Below, in pieces: positions 1-6,427 of a stretch of DNA of 6,839 nucleotides. The number at the start of each line of letters is the position of its first letter. The stretch's first letter is position 1. Source of the stretch: Salinibacterium sp. (GTDB taxonomy: Bacteria; Actinomycetota; Actinomycetes; Actinomycetales; Microbacteriaceae); the NCBI GenBank assembly GCA_004297555.1, contig SCSV01000202.1, positions 1 through 6,839 of the forward strand, written 5' to 3'. The translations under genes were made by a program, and so were the position numbers. A model generated the notes under the pieces. The model worked only from the letters and a program-made list of their open reading frames with translations. It did not search any database and was not told the origin of the DNA.

Positions 1-32
1 ACCCAGTAACCGATCGGACGTCTGTCACTCAT
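1..32 (-). CDS. Start of a downstream gene, possibly a MarR-family regulator (partial)
   Basis: Only the first ten codons are visible, reading MSDRRPIGYW, before the window ends. The ATG lies 24 nt after the cysG stop on the same strand, so the gene could be the last of the operon or a separate unit. An N-terminal RPIGYW-type segment is something I associate from memory with actinobacterial MarR-type winged-helix regulators. That is the only basis for the family guess. No clear Shine-Dalgarno sequence precedes the ATG. A short inverted repeat (24..37) overlaps the start codon. The frame could also be chance, because ten codons prove little. Confidence 0.4.
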   Translation of the reverse strand, partial: MSDRRPIGYW

Positions 33-37
33 GTGAC
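24..37. repeat. Short inverted repeat across a start codon
   Basis: The bases gtcac-tcat-gtgac form a perfect 5-bp inverted repeat with a 4-base centre. It covers the putative ATG of the downstream gene (30..32). It could be an operator half-site pair or a weak hairpin over the start. No T-tract follows on the gene strand, so it is not a convincing terminator for cysG. A 5-bp repeat is easily a chance event. Confidence 0.3.
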
Positions 38-56
38 CAGCGTACGCGGGCGTGGT

Positions 57-1301
57 TCAACCTTCGAGAGGAGCTGAGCCATTCGAGTGGCCCCGAGCAA
101 GGGCCACGTCCGCGTAGGGACTGAGCGAGACAACGTCGCCGACAACGATAATTGCGGGCGAGCGGATGCCCGAATCGGCCGCTTGCGCGGCGATCGTGCC
201 GAGCGCGCCGAACGTGACGCGCTGCCGCGCGCCGTAGCCGTCTTCGATGATCGCAACGGGACAATCCGCCCCGCGAGGTCCTGCGGCGAGGGTGGAAGCC
301 GATGCTGCGAGTGTGCTCACGCCCATCAGAATGATCACCGTGTGGTCGCGGCCGCCCGGAAGTGCGCTGAGTTCCTCGTGACCGGTCACCACGCTGAAGC
401 CGGTCGCGACGCCACGGTGCGTGACCGGAATGCCCACCGAGGCAGGGACGGCGATCGCGCTCGTGACTCCCGGAACCACCTCGACCTCGACGCCGTGCTG
501 CCGGCAGTACTCGGCCTCTTCGCCGCCGCGACCGAACACGAAGGGGTCGCCGCCCTTGAGGCGAACGACTCGCTTGCCGGCGAGGGCGTGCTCGACCAAC
601 AGCGCGTTGATCTCCTTTTGCGGAACTGGGTGGTTGCCGGGCAGCTTGCCCACGTCGATGATGAGCACATCGTCGCCCAGCTCGCTCAGCACGGAGCGCG
701 GGCCGAGACGGTCGGCGACGACCACTTCGGCCTCAGACAGCAGGTGGCGCGCGCGCACGGTCAACAACTCGGGGTCGCCCGGGCCGCCACCGATCAGGTG
801 CACGATGCCGCCGGTCGCAGCAGCGCGCCGGTGCCTCAGCGGAAGTGCCCCTGAGTCGAGAGCGTCGCTGATGGCGTCGCGAAGAGCAATTGCCCGGCGC
901 GGGTCTCCGCCGCCGGAGACGCTCACCGTCACGGTGCCGCGGCGCGTGACCGCCGGTACCCAGGCGGTGGCGGCGAGGTGGTCGCTCGCGTTCACGCACC
1001 AGATGCGGGCAGCCTCGGCGTCTGCGCTGACGAGCGCGTCCACCTCCGGCACGCCCGTGGCCGTGTGGGCGAGCCAGGCTCCATCGAGATCTCCGGTGGT
1101 GTAACTGCGCTTGCGCCAGGTGACCGCGCCCGTCTTCACGAGGGCGCGTACCTCGGCGCTGAGTTTGGGGGCGATCACGGTGACGAGAGCGCCGGCATCC
1201 ACGAGTCCGGATGCCCGGCGGGCCGCAACTGGGCCACCGCCGACAACCACTACCGCACGCCCCGCGATTTGGAGCCCGAGCGGATAGAGCGGGGAGCTCA
1301 T
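57..1301 (-). CDS. cysG: Siroheme synthase, fused precorrin-2 dehydrogenase/ferrochelatase and uroporphyrinogen-III C-methyltransferase
   Basis: This 414-aa cytoplasmic enzyme makes siroheme, the cofactor of assimilatory sulfite reductase. The N-terminal part (about 1-155) is the dehydrogenase/ferrochelatase domain. It has a nucleotide-binding VVVVGGGPVAARRA stretch near 17-30. D107 sits in the NASD position of the catalytic aspartate known from the family. S129 probably matches the serine that is phosphorylated in Salmonella CysG. The C-terminal part (about 165-398) is the SAM-dependent methyltransferase: GGGPGDPELLT 171-181, D197 in ADRLG, K219 in VGK, GGDPFVFGRGGEE 250-262, VPGVTSA 276-282, GIPVTHRG 290-297 and M326. 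The D, K and M match the important residues I recall from Salmonella CysG. At 414 aa it is shorter than the roughly 457-aa enterobacterial protein, which fits actinobacterial forms. The ATG overlaps the permease stop as ATGA, indicating translational coupling; there is only a weak ribosome binding site. Confidence 0.95.
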   Translation of the reverse strand: MSSPLYPLGLQIAGRAVVVVGGGPVAARRASGLVDAGALVTVIAPKLSAEVRALVKTGAVTWRKRSYTTGDLDGAWLAHTATGVPEVDALVSADAEAARIWCVNASDHLAATAWVPAVTRRGTVTVSVSGGGDPRRAIALRDAISDALDSGALPLRHRRAAATGGIVHLIGGGPGDPELLTVRARHLLSEAEVVVADRLGPRSVLSELGDDVLIIDVGKLPGNHPVPQKEINALLVEHALAGKRVVRLKGGDPFVFGRGGEEAEYCRQHGVEVEVVPGVTSAIAVPASVGIPVTHRGVATGFSVVTGHEELSALPGGRDHTVIILMGVSTLAASASTLAAGPRGADCPVAIIEDGYGARQRVTFGALGTIAAQAADSGIRSPAIIVVGDVVSLSPYADVALARGHSNGSAPLEG

Positions 1302-2212
1302 TTCGAGTTCCGGGTGATCAACAACCCGCGGCCGCGAAGCAGTTTGCGTTCAACGGGAGCGAAGGCGACAAGTTCGATCAGGATGCCGATGGCGAGAATG
1401 AGCAGAATGGTCGTGAGCACGCCGGCGAGGTCGGCCAATTCGCGGTTCTGCTGCAGCATCGAGCCGAGCCCGAAGCCCATCGTGCCGCCGGTCGCGATGA
1501 TCTCGGCAGCCATGAGGGAGCGCCAGGAGAATGCCCAACCCTGCTTGAGGCCGCCGACGTAACCGGGCATCGCCGCGGGCAGTACCACGAGCGTCGCGAG
1601 CTGGAGACGGGATGCCCCGAGCACGATGCCCACGCGCCGAAGCTGCGGCGGCACCTGGTCGATACCGGAGACGAGCCCGTTGGCGATGGACGGGACCGCG
1701 CCCATAATCACGACGAAGTACACGGTGGCGTCGGAGAGCCCGAACCAGATGATCGCGGCGGGCACCCAAGCGACCGAAGGCAGCACCTGCAGGCCCGAGA
1801 TCAGCGGGCCGAGCGCGCGCCGAACGAGACGCACTTCAGCGAGCAGCAGACCGAGCGGGGTGCCGATTGCGACGGCGATCAGAAAGCCGAGCGCTCCGCG
1901 GCCAAGGCTTGTGGCGACCGCGAGCTGAACACGGCCCGTGCTCCACGCGTCATCGAGGGCGTTGATGACGTCGAGAGGACCGGGAAAACGGTCGGGTCGC
2001 GGGTGCGCGACAACAACGTAGACCTGCCAGGCGACGATCAGGACGATCAGAAAAAGCACGGGTGGTAGCACGCCCGCGACGAAGCGGCGCCAGGCCCGCT
2101 TCTCGGCAACGGGAGCGGTCTGTAGGGCATCGAGGCCGGACTCGAGCGTGCGCAGATCGTTGGGTGGCCGCACCTCAGCTTCGGGCGGCGCGAGAGTAGT
2201 CTCAGGCGGCAT
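1298..2212 (-). CDS. ssuC: ABC transporter permease, SsuC/NrtB/TauC type
   Basis: This 304-aa inner-membrane permease belongs to the BPD_transp_1 superfamily and pairs with the ATPase and binding protein encoded just upstream. A hydrophilic N-terminus of about 45 residues is followed by about six hydrophobic segments, near 47-69, 106-126, 138-157, 161-182, 228-248 and 263-286. The EAA-type loop that contacts the ATPase lies around 194-223, with the conserved glycine at 199 and LP at 211-212. The ATG at 2212 is chosen because an AAGGAG sequence (2223..2228) stands 10 nt upstream and the hydrophobic family region follows normally. The frame stays open 75 codons further upstream, but that stretch lies inside the ATPase gene and looks like shadow sequence. 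The gene overlaps the ATPase gene by 11 nt and cysG by 4 nt. The symbol reflects the family; the substrate is unproven. Confidence 0.9.
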   Translation of the reverse strand: MPPETTLAPPEAEVRPPNDLRTLESGLDALQTAPVAEKRAWRRFVAGVLPPVLFLIVLIVAWQVYVVVAHPRPDRFPGPLDVINALDDAWSTGRVQLAVATSLGRGALGFLIAVAIGTPLGLLLAEVRLVRRALGPLISGLQVLPSVAWVPAAIIWFGLSDATVYFVVIMGAVPSIANGLVSGIDQVPPQLRRVGIVLGASRLQLATLVVLPAAMPGYVGGLKQGWAFSWRSLMAAEIIATGGTMGFGLGSMLQQNRELADLAGVLTTILLILAIGILIELVAFAPVERKLLRGRGLLITRNSK

Positions 2213-2972
2213 TGCGGCGAATCTCCTTCCGGAGCTGGTCGGTGATCTCGATAGCGAGACTCGCGACCTCGGGAGATTCGATGCGGCGCTGGCCGGTGTC
2301 CTCGACGCGCCACTCGTTGGCGATGCGGCCGGGCCGCGACGACATGAGGAGCACGCGCTGGCCGAGACGGGCGGCTTCGCGCACATTGTGCGTGACGAAG
2401 ACGATCGTGCGGCGAGTCTGGCGCCAGACGAGCTCAAGTTGTTCGTGCAGCAGGTCGCGGGTGATCGCGTCGAGTGCGGCGAAGGGTTCGTCCATCAAGA
2501 GCACGGGCCGGTCTTGCGCGAGGGATCGGGCGAGGGCGACGCGCTGGCGCATCCCGCCGGAAAGTTCGTGGGGGCGCTTCTCGGCGGCATCCCGAAGGCT
2601 CACGATGTCGAGCAGCTCGAGGGCTTGGCTGCGGCGCTGCGCGCGGGGAACGCCGCGAAGGGCGAGTGCGATCTCGACGTTGTGGCGGGCCGAGAGCCAG
2701 GGGAAGAGCGCGGCGTCTTGAAACATCACGGCAGCGTTACCGCTCGCGACACTCACCGTGCCCGAGGTGGGCTGCTCCAGGCCGGCAATGATGTTGAGCA
2801 GAGTCGACTTGCCGCAACCGGATGCGCCGAGCAAGCAGACGAACTCGCCCGGCTCGATCCGGAGGTTGATGCGGTCGAGTACGAGCGGCCCAGCGTCCGC
2901 GAAGCGCTTGCTCAGACCCGTGACCTTGATGGCCGGGTCGTTGGCAGACGCTGCAGGACGCTGGGCGCTCAT
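2202..2972 (-). CDS. ssuB: ABC transporter ATP-binding protein, SsuB/NrtD/TauB type
   Basis: This 256-aa cytoplasmic ATPase drives the importer formed with the neighbouring permease and lipoprotein. All nucleotide-binding motifs are intact: Walker A GASGCGKST 49-57, Q-loop Q85 in VMFQD, signature LSGGMRQR 137-144, Walker B VLLMDEP 157-163, D-loop around 165-168 and switch histidine H195 in VTHNV. The FPWLSARHNVE segment after the Q-loop and the SSRPGRI segment at 211-217 are typical of the nitrate/sulfonate/taurine ATPase group. The length is normal. The ATG is supported by a strong AAGGAG site (2979..2984) that overlaps the stop of the preceding gene. Only 3 nt separate the two genes. The family assignment is firm; sulfonate, taurine or sulfate as substrate cannot be told from the ATPase. 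Confidence 0.92.
   Translation of the reverse strand: MSAQRPAASANDPAIKVTGLSKRFADAGPLVLDRINLRIEPGEFVCLLGASGCGKSTLLNIIAGLEQPTSGTVSVASGNAAVMFQDAALFPWLSARHNVEIALALRGVPRAQRRSQALELLDIVSLRDAAEKRPHELSGGMRQRVALARSLAQDRPVLLMDEPFAALDAITRDLLHEQLELVWRQTRRTIVFVTHNVREAARLGQRVLLMSSRPGRIANEWRVEDTGQRRIESPEVASLAIEITDQLRKEIRRNAA
2223..2228 (-). promoter_or_regulatory. Ribosome binding site of the permease gene
   Basis: The gene strand reads AAGGAG 10 nt before the ATG at 2212, inside the 3' end of the ATPase gene. It decides the permease start against the longer open frame that runs back to 2437. Confidence 0.75.
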
Positions 2973-2975
2973 CGG

Positions 2976-4025
2976 CTACTCCTTGCCGAGCCCGTGCGTC
3001 GAGATCGGGTGAGCACCCGACGCGGAGAGGATCTCGTTCAGGAACCGGAGGTCGAAGAGTCCGTCGATCGAGCCATCCGTACCGAGGTCGACGGCAGCAG
3101 CATGCTTGACGAGCACCGGGAACGCCGCGGCCTGCGGGTCAACGGAGAACTGAACGTTCTCAAGTGCACGCGCGATCACGTCGTTGCTCAGGCCCTTACC
3201 GGTGTCTGCGGTAATGCGCTTGTTGATGACTGTGCCGGCATCCGCAGGGTTGTCGTTGAGCCAGTCCACGGCGTCAACGTTGCCTTGCACGAGTGCCTTG
3301 ACGGTGTCGGGGTGCGCCGCCAGGAAGTCCTTGTTCACGAGCAGAACCGTGGTCGGGAACTTGCTCTTGGGCCAGAGGGATGCCTCGTTGACGAGCACGT
3401 GTGCATGGCCTTCGAGCACGAGGCGCGAGACCCACGGCTCGGGCAGCCAGGCGCCGTCGAGCTTGCCGTCCTGGAACAGTGACAGCGTGTCGGCGTTGTC
3501 GGTCGGGGAGATCGTCACATCACCGCCGCCGGTCGTGCTCGTGGTGTAGCCCTGGTCGGCAAGCCACGCGCGCAATGCGATGTCTTGCGTGTTGCCGAGC
3601 TGCGGCGTGGCGAGAGTGGTGCCAGGGAGGTCGGACGGGCTATTGATGCCATCCCGCACGACGAGCGCAGCGCCGCCAGAGGTAGCGCCAGAAACGATGA
3701 CGGCGGATGCCCCGCCGCTCTTGATGTACGTATTGATCGCCGGGCTCGGGCCGATGTACGCGGCGTCGATCGCGCCAGCGCTCAGCGCCTCGATGGTGGC
3801 GGGGCCCGCGTTGAAGACGCTCGTCTTCAGCTTGGTGTCACCGAGGGCATCCTGGAAGAAGCCCTTCTCGATGCCCACGAGCGCGGGCGCGTGCGTGACG
3901 TTGGCGAAGTACCCGAGGTGCAGTTCCGCGGGCGGGCCGGAGGTAGCGGTCGGCGTGGTGCAGCCGGACAGGAGTGCGGCCACGGCGAGGCCGAGGGCCG
4001 CGAGGGCGAGGTTCTTGCGCTTCAT
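2976..4025 (-). CDS. ssuA: ABC transporter substrate-binding lipoprotein, SsuA/NrtA family
   Basis: This 349-aa extracytoplasmic binding protein should deliver a sulfur compound to the permease/ATPase pair downstream. It begins with MKRK, a hydrophobic stretch and the lipobox LSGC (19-22), so C22 should be lipid-modified and anchor the protein to the membrane. The mature part shows the NMT1/SsuA-like fold: LHLGYFANVTHAPALVG 35-51, FNAGPATIEAL 71-81, an AAYIGPSPAIN stretch 88-98, SGATSGGAALVV 112-123, ATPQLGNTQD 139-148 and GAWLPEPWVS 191-200. The family includes binders of sulfonates, taurine, nitrate and thiamine precursors. The place inside a sulfate-reduction operon, and the lack of a desulfonating oxygenase here, leave sulfate or a sulfonate as candidates. 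The ATG is supported by AAAGGA 8 nt upstream. That site lies in a potential hairpin. Confidence 0.9.
   Translation of the reverse strand: MKRKNLALAALGLAVAALLSGCTTPTATSGPPAELHLGYFANVTHAPALVGIEKGFFQDALGDTKLKTSVFNAGPATIEALSAGAIDAAYIGPSPAINTYIKSGGASAVIVSGATSGGAALVVRDGINSPSDLPGTTLATPQLGNTQDIALRAWLADQGYTTSTTGGGDVTISPTDNADTLSLFQDGKLDGAWLPEPWVSRLVLEGHAHVLVNEASLWPKSKFPTTVLLVNKDFLAAHPDTVKALVQGNVDAVDWLNDNPADAGTVINKRITADTGKGLSNDVIARALENVQFSVDPQAAAFPVLVKHAAAVDLGTDGSIDGLFDLRFLNEILSASGAHPISTHGLGKE
2979..2984 (-). promoter_or_regulatory. Ribosome binding site of the ATPase gene
   Basis: The gene strand reads AAGGAG 6 nt before the ATG at 2972. It sits across the end of the binding-protein gene, its first base only one base upstream of the final stop codon region, so terminating and initiating ribosomes meet there. 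This supports the chosen ATPase start. Confidence 0.75.
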
Positions 4026-4132
4026 GAATCGGTTCCTTTCGGGGTCGGAATCGTCACGGTATTGGCTGCTCCAGCTGCCCCGAAAGGCTCCCGGTAATGG
4101 CCGTTCACGTTAGGTAACGTCGCGTCACACAT
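4022..4132 (-). CDS. Possible 36-aa leader or coupling ORF between cysN and ssuA
   Basis: An ATG-started frame, beginning MCDATLPNVNG and ending KGTDS, fills the cysN-ssuA gap. Its ATG precedes the cysN stop by a few bases (ATGTGTGA), and its TGA overlaps the ssuA ATG as ATGA. An in-frame ATG two codons earlier (4138) gives MTMC. No good Shine-Dalgarno precedes it, so reinitiation after cysN would be needed. Third-position G+C is about 57 percent by my count (20 of 35 codons), well below the neighbouring genes. I recognise no family. There is a single cysteine near the start and no polycysteine tract of the kind known in actinobacterial sulfur leader peptides. It may be translated only to open the hairpin over the ssuA start, or it may be a chance frame. 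Confidence 0.25.
   Translation of the reverse strand: MCDATLPNVNGHYREPFGAAGAANTVTIPTPKGTDS
4034..4039 (-). promoter_or_regulatory. Ribosome binding site of the binding-protein gene
   Basis: The gene strand reads AAAGGA 8 nt before the ATG at 4025. Five of its bases lie in the downstream arm of the 10-bp inverted repeat described separately, so access to it may depend on RNA folding. Confidence 0.7.
4035..4087 (-). promoter_or_regulatory. Potential hairpin hiding the ssuA ribosome binding site
   Basis: The gene strand carries CCTTTCGGGG (4087..4078) and, 33 nt later, its exact reverse complement CCCCGAAAGG (4044..4035). The transcript could form a 10-bp stem whose second arm contains most of the Shine-Dalgarno sequence. 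A smaller stem, GCTG-GAG-CAGC (4075..4065), lies in the loop. Formation would block initiation at ssuA, and a ribosome moving through from cysN would open it. I do not recognise it as a known riboswitch class. The structure is inferred from sequence only. Confidence 0.45.
4107..4120. promoter_or_regulatory. 14-bp palindrome, possible operator
   Basis: The bases acgtta-gg-taacgt make a perfect 6+6 inverted repeat with a 2-bp centre, lying 4 bp after the end of cysN. Its AT-rich half-sites stand out in G+C-rich surroundings. It has the form of a binding site for a dimeric regulator. As RNA it would give only a 5-bp stem. I see no convincing -35/-10 pair around it, so an internal promoter is not shown. 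The cognate regulator is unknown. Confidence 0.35.
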
Positions 4133-5474
4133 GGTCATCGTCCGTAGCGGAACCGCCCGAAACGACGATGCCTGCAGCAAGGGTCGCACCGGTCTGGGCA
4201 TGAACGACGAGGAACGCGCCCGCTCGGCGGTTCTCGGCGTAGGGCTCGACTGGAATTGGGGAGGCGAGTCGCAACGTGGCCTCACCGATGTCGTTGACAT
4301 CGAGACCGTCGGCTGGTTCGAGCGCGAGGGTGTCGAGATCGCGCTTGCCAGTGACCGCGGTGACGATGGCCTGCACGGTTGCCGTACCGAACTTGGTGAG
4401 CACGCGCGCGCCGGGAGCGAGCGGGCGGGGGTCGAGCCAGAACAGGGATGCGGTTACATCGGTGGTTGCAGGCGGTACCGAGCCGGCTGCCCCGATGACG
4501 GCGCCCCGCGTGATGTCGAGGTCGTCGGCAAGCCGGATCGCGACTGACTGGGGGGCGACCGCCTCGGCGAGGGACGCGCCCGCGAAGTCGATTCCGGTGA
4601 CCACGGTGGTGGCGTCTCCGGGCGAGACGGTGACGGTGTCGCCGACGCGAACGACGCCGGATGCGATCTGCCCGGCGTATGCGCGGTAGTCGCGGTAGGC
4701 ATCCGCATCTTCGGCCGGAACGACGACCGCACCCTGGGGGCGGATCACGAGTTGCACGGGCAGGCGGAACGCTTCGAGGTCGGCTTCGAGTTCATCGGTG
4801 GTCGGGAGGGTCTCGAGCAGCTCGAGCAGGCTCGGCCCGGTGTACCAGGGGGTGCGCGGTGAGCGCTGCACGATGTTGTCGCCTTCGAGCGCCGAGACCG
4901 GAATGACGTGCACCGCGCCGAGCTGGAGTTCGTCCGTGACCGCGCGCACAGCATCCGCGACCTCGGCGAAGGCCGTCTCGCTGAAGTCGAGCAGGTCGAT
5001 CTTGTTCACGGCGATGATGACGTGCGGCACGCGCAGCAGGTGCACGACCGAGAGGTGACGGCGGGTTTGCTCGAGCACGCCCTTGCGGCCGTCGATGAGC
5101 ACCACGACGGCGTCGGCAGTGGTCGCGCCGGTGACCATGTTGCGGGTGTACTGAACGTGGCCGGGGCAGTCGGCGAGGATGAACGAGCGCTGGTCGGTCG
5201 CGAAGTAGCGGTAGGCCACATCGATCGTGATGCCCTGCTCGCGCTCCGCACGAAGGCCATCGGTCAGCAGGGCGAAGTCGATGCCCCCGGATGCCCCACC
5301 GAAGCCGCGCTCGGTGGAGGTGCGCGTGACCGAGTCGAGCTGGTCGGCGAGGATCGACTTGGAGTCGTGCAGCAGGCGGCCGACGAGCGTGGACTTGCCG
5401 TCGTCGACGGAGCCGGCTGTCGCGAAGCGGAACAGCGTGCTGACGGCGGGGCGTTCGAGAACTGCGTCGCTCAT
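4125..5474 (-). CDS. cysN: Sulfate adenylyltransferase subunit 1 (GTPase subunit of ATP sulfurylase)
   Basis: CysN hydrolyses GTP to drive formation of adenosine 5'-phosphosulfate from ATP and sulfate by its partner CysD, in the cytoplasm. The 449-aa protein has a complete translation-factor-type GTPase domain: G1 GSVDDGKST 21-29, G2 GITID 81-85 with T83, G3 DCPGH 102-106, G4 NKID 157-160 and G5 SAL 194-196. The ID-to-ERG segment near 45-60 and FALLTDGLRAEREQGITID are typical of CysN. Beta-barrel domains follow from about residue 235. There is no C-terminal APS kinase domain, so this is not the CysNC fusion. The ATG shares one base with the cysD stop (TAATG), supporting 1:1 coupled synthesis. 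The ribosome binding site is weak (GGA about 10 nt upstream). Confidence 0.96.
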   Translation of the reverse strand: MSDAVLERPAVSTLFRFATAGSVDDGKSTLVGRLLHDSKSILADQLDSVTRTSTERGFGGASGGIDFALLTDGLRAEREQGITIDVAYRYFATDQRSFILADCPGHVQYTRNMVTGATTADAVVVLIDGRKGVLEQTRRHLSVVHLLRVPHVIIAVNKIDLLDFSETAFAEVADAVRAVTDELQLGAVHVIPVSALEGDNIVQRSPRTPWYTGPSLLELLETLPTTDELEADLEAFRLPVQLVIRPQGAVVVPAEDADAYRDYRAYAGQIASGVVRVGDTVTVSPGDATTVVTGIDFAGASLAEAVAPQSVAIRLADDLDITRGAVIGAAGSVPPATTDVTASLFWLDPRPLAPGARVLTKFGTATVQAIVTAVTGKRDLDTLALEPADGLDVNDIGEATLRLASPIPVEPYAENRRAGAFLVVHAQTGATLAAGIVVSGGSATDDDHV

Positions 5475-6427
5475 TAGAAGTATCCGTCCCGTTTGCGATC
5501 TTCCATGGCTGCTTCAGAGATGCGGTCGTCGGCGCGCGTGGCGCCGCGCTCGGTGAGGGTGCTCTGCGTCACTTCGCGCACGACGGCGTTGACGGTTGCG
5601 GCGTCGGATTCGACCGCGCCCGTGCAGCTCATGTCGCCGACCGTGCGGTAGCGCACCGTGCGGATCTCCGTCGGCTCGTTGGCATTCGGCAACGACACCT
5701 CGCTGATCGCGCGCCACATGCCGTCGCGGCGGTAGACCTCGCGCTCGTGGGCGTAGTAGAGGGAGGGCAGTTCGATGCCCTCGCGCTCGATGTAGCGCCA
5801 GACGTCGAGTTCGGTCCAGTTGCTGATCGGGAAAACCCGGAGGTGCTGCCCTACCGTGTGACGGCCGTTGTAGAGGTTCCAAAGCTCGGGGCGCTGGTTG
5901 CGCGGGTCCCACTGGCCGAATTCGTCGCGCAGCGAGAGGATGCGCTCTTTCGCGCGCGCCTTGTCTTCGTCGCGCCGGGCTCCGCCGAAGACCGCGTCGT
6001 GGCGACCGGCGGTGATGGCGTCGAGAAGAGGAAGAGTCTGTAGCGGGTTGCGGGTGCCATCGGCCCGCTCGTGCAGCCGCCCGTCATCGATGTAGTCCTG
6101 CACGCGAGCGACCTCGAGTTGCAGTCCCATGCGCTCAACCGTGGCGTCGCGAAAGGCGAGAACTTCTGGGAAGTTGTGGCCGGTGTCGACGTGCAGCAGG
6201 CCGAACGGCACCCGGCCTGGCCAGAACGCCTTCGCAGCCAGATGAAGCACGACGACGGAGTCTTTTCCGCCGCTGAAAAGCAGAACTGGACGCTCGAACT
6301 CGGCCACCACTTCACGAATGATGTGGATGGCCTCGCTCTCGAGCAGGTCAAGAGTCGAGAGGCCGTGGCCGCTCGGCTTGGCGTGCGAAATCGATGCCGC
6401 GTCCGCGGCGGCGAATGCGCCGCTCAC
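5474..6427 (-). CDS. cysD: Sulfate adenylyltransferase subunit 2 (catalytic subunit of ATP sulfurylase)
   Basis: CysD carries out the adenylylation of sulfate to APS, coupled to GTP hydrolysis by CysN. Numbered from the GTG at 6427 it has 317 residues, close to the usual size of about 300. The PP-loop SGGKDS is at 52-57, HVDTGHNFPE at 79-88, GGARRDEDKARAKER at 148-162, FPISNWTELDVW at 199-210 and GDMSCTGAV at 264-272, ending in RDGYF. All are hallmarks of the CysD family (PAPS reductase-like adenine nucleotide alpha-hydrolase fold). The start is uncertain. GTG at 6427 overlaps the cysH stop as GTGA, which I prefer; an in-frame ATG at 6442 would add five residues. Homology begins only about 25 residues in and does not decide. 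The frame remains open to 6769, but that part is shadow of cysH. Confidence 0.94.
   Translation of the reverse strand: MSGAFAAADAASISHAKPSGHGLSTLDLLESEAIHIIREVVAEFERPVLLFSGGKDSVVVLHLAAKAFWPGRVPFGLLHVDTGHNFPEVLAFRDATVERMGLQLEVARVQDYIDDGRLHERADGTRNPLQTLPLLDAITAGRHDAVFGGARRDEDKARAKERILSLRDEFGQWDPRNQRPELWNLYNGRHTVGQHLRVFPISNWTELDVWRYIEREGIELPSLYYAHEREVYRRDGMWRAISEVSLPNANEPTEIRTVRYRTVGDMSCTGAVESDAATVNAVVREVTQSTLTERGATRADDRISEAAMEDRKRDGYF

Noticed and set aside
24..37. Inverted repeat as a rho-independent terminator after cysG
   Set aside because: The stem is only 5 bp, no U-tract follows, and a start codon lies within it.
87..854. A 255-codon plus-strand frame opposite cysG
   Set aside because: It is low-complexity, rich in Arg, Ala and Asp, lies antisense to a clear CysG and matches no family I know. 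It is a shadow frame.
2213..2437. Extension of the permease frame 75 codons upstream
   Set aside because: The extension is Ser/Arg/Ala-rich, lies wholly within the ATPase gene and is not permease-like. The ATG at 2212 has its own ribosome binding site.
2148..3482. A 444-codon open frame on the plus strand opposite the transporter genes
   Set aside because: It is antisense to two well-supported genes with intact motifs, shows no recognisable domain and has the composition expected of the reverse frame of G+C-rich coding sequence.
4026..4124. Polycysteine leader peptide of the actinobacterial sulfur-attenuation type
   Set aside because: The frame in the gap has one cysteine near its start and no Cys run at its end, so it does not match that class.
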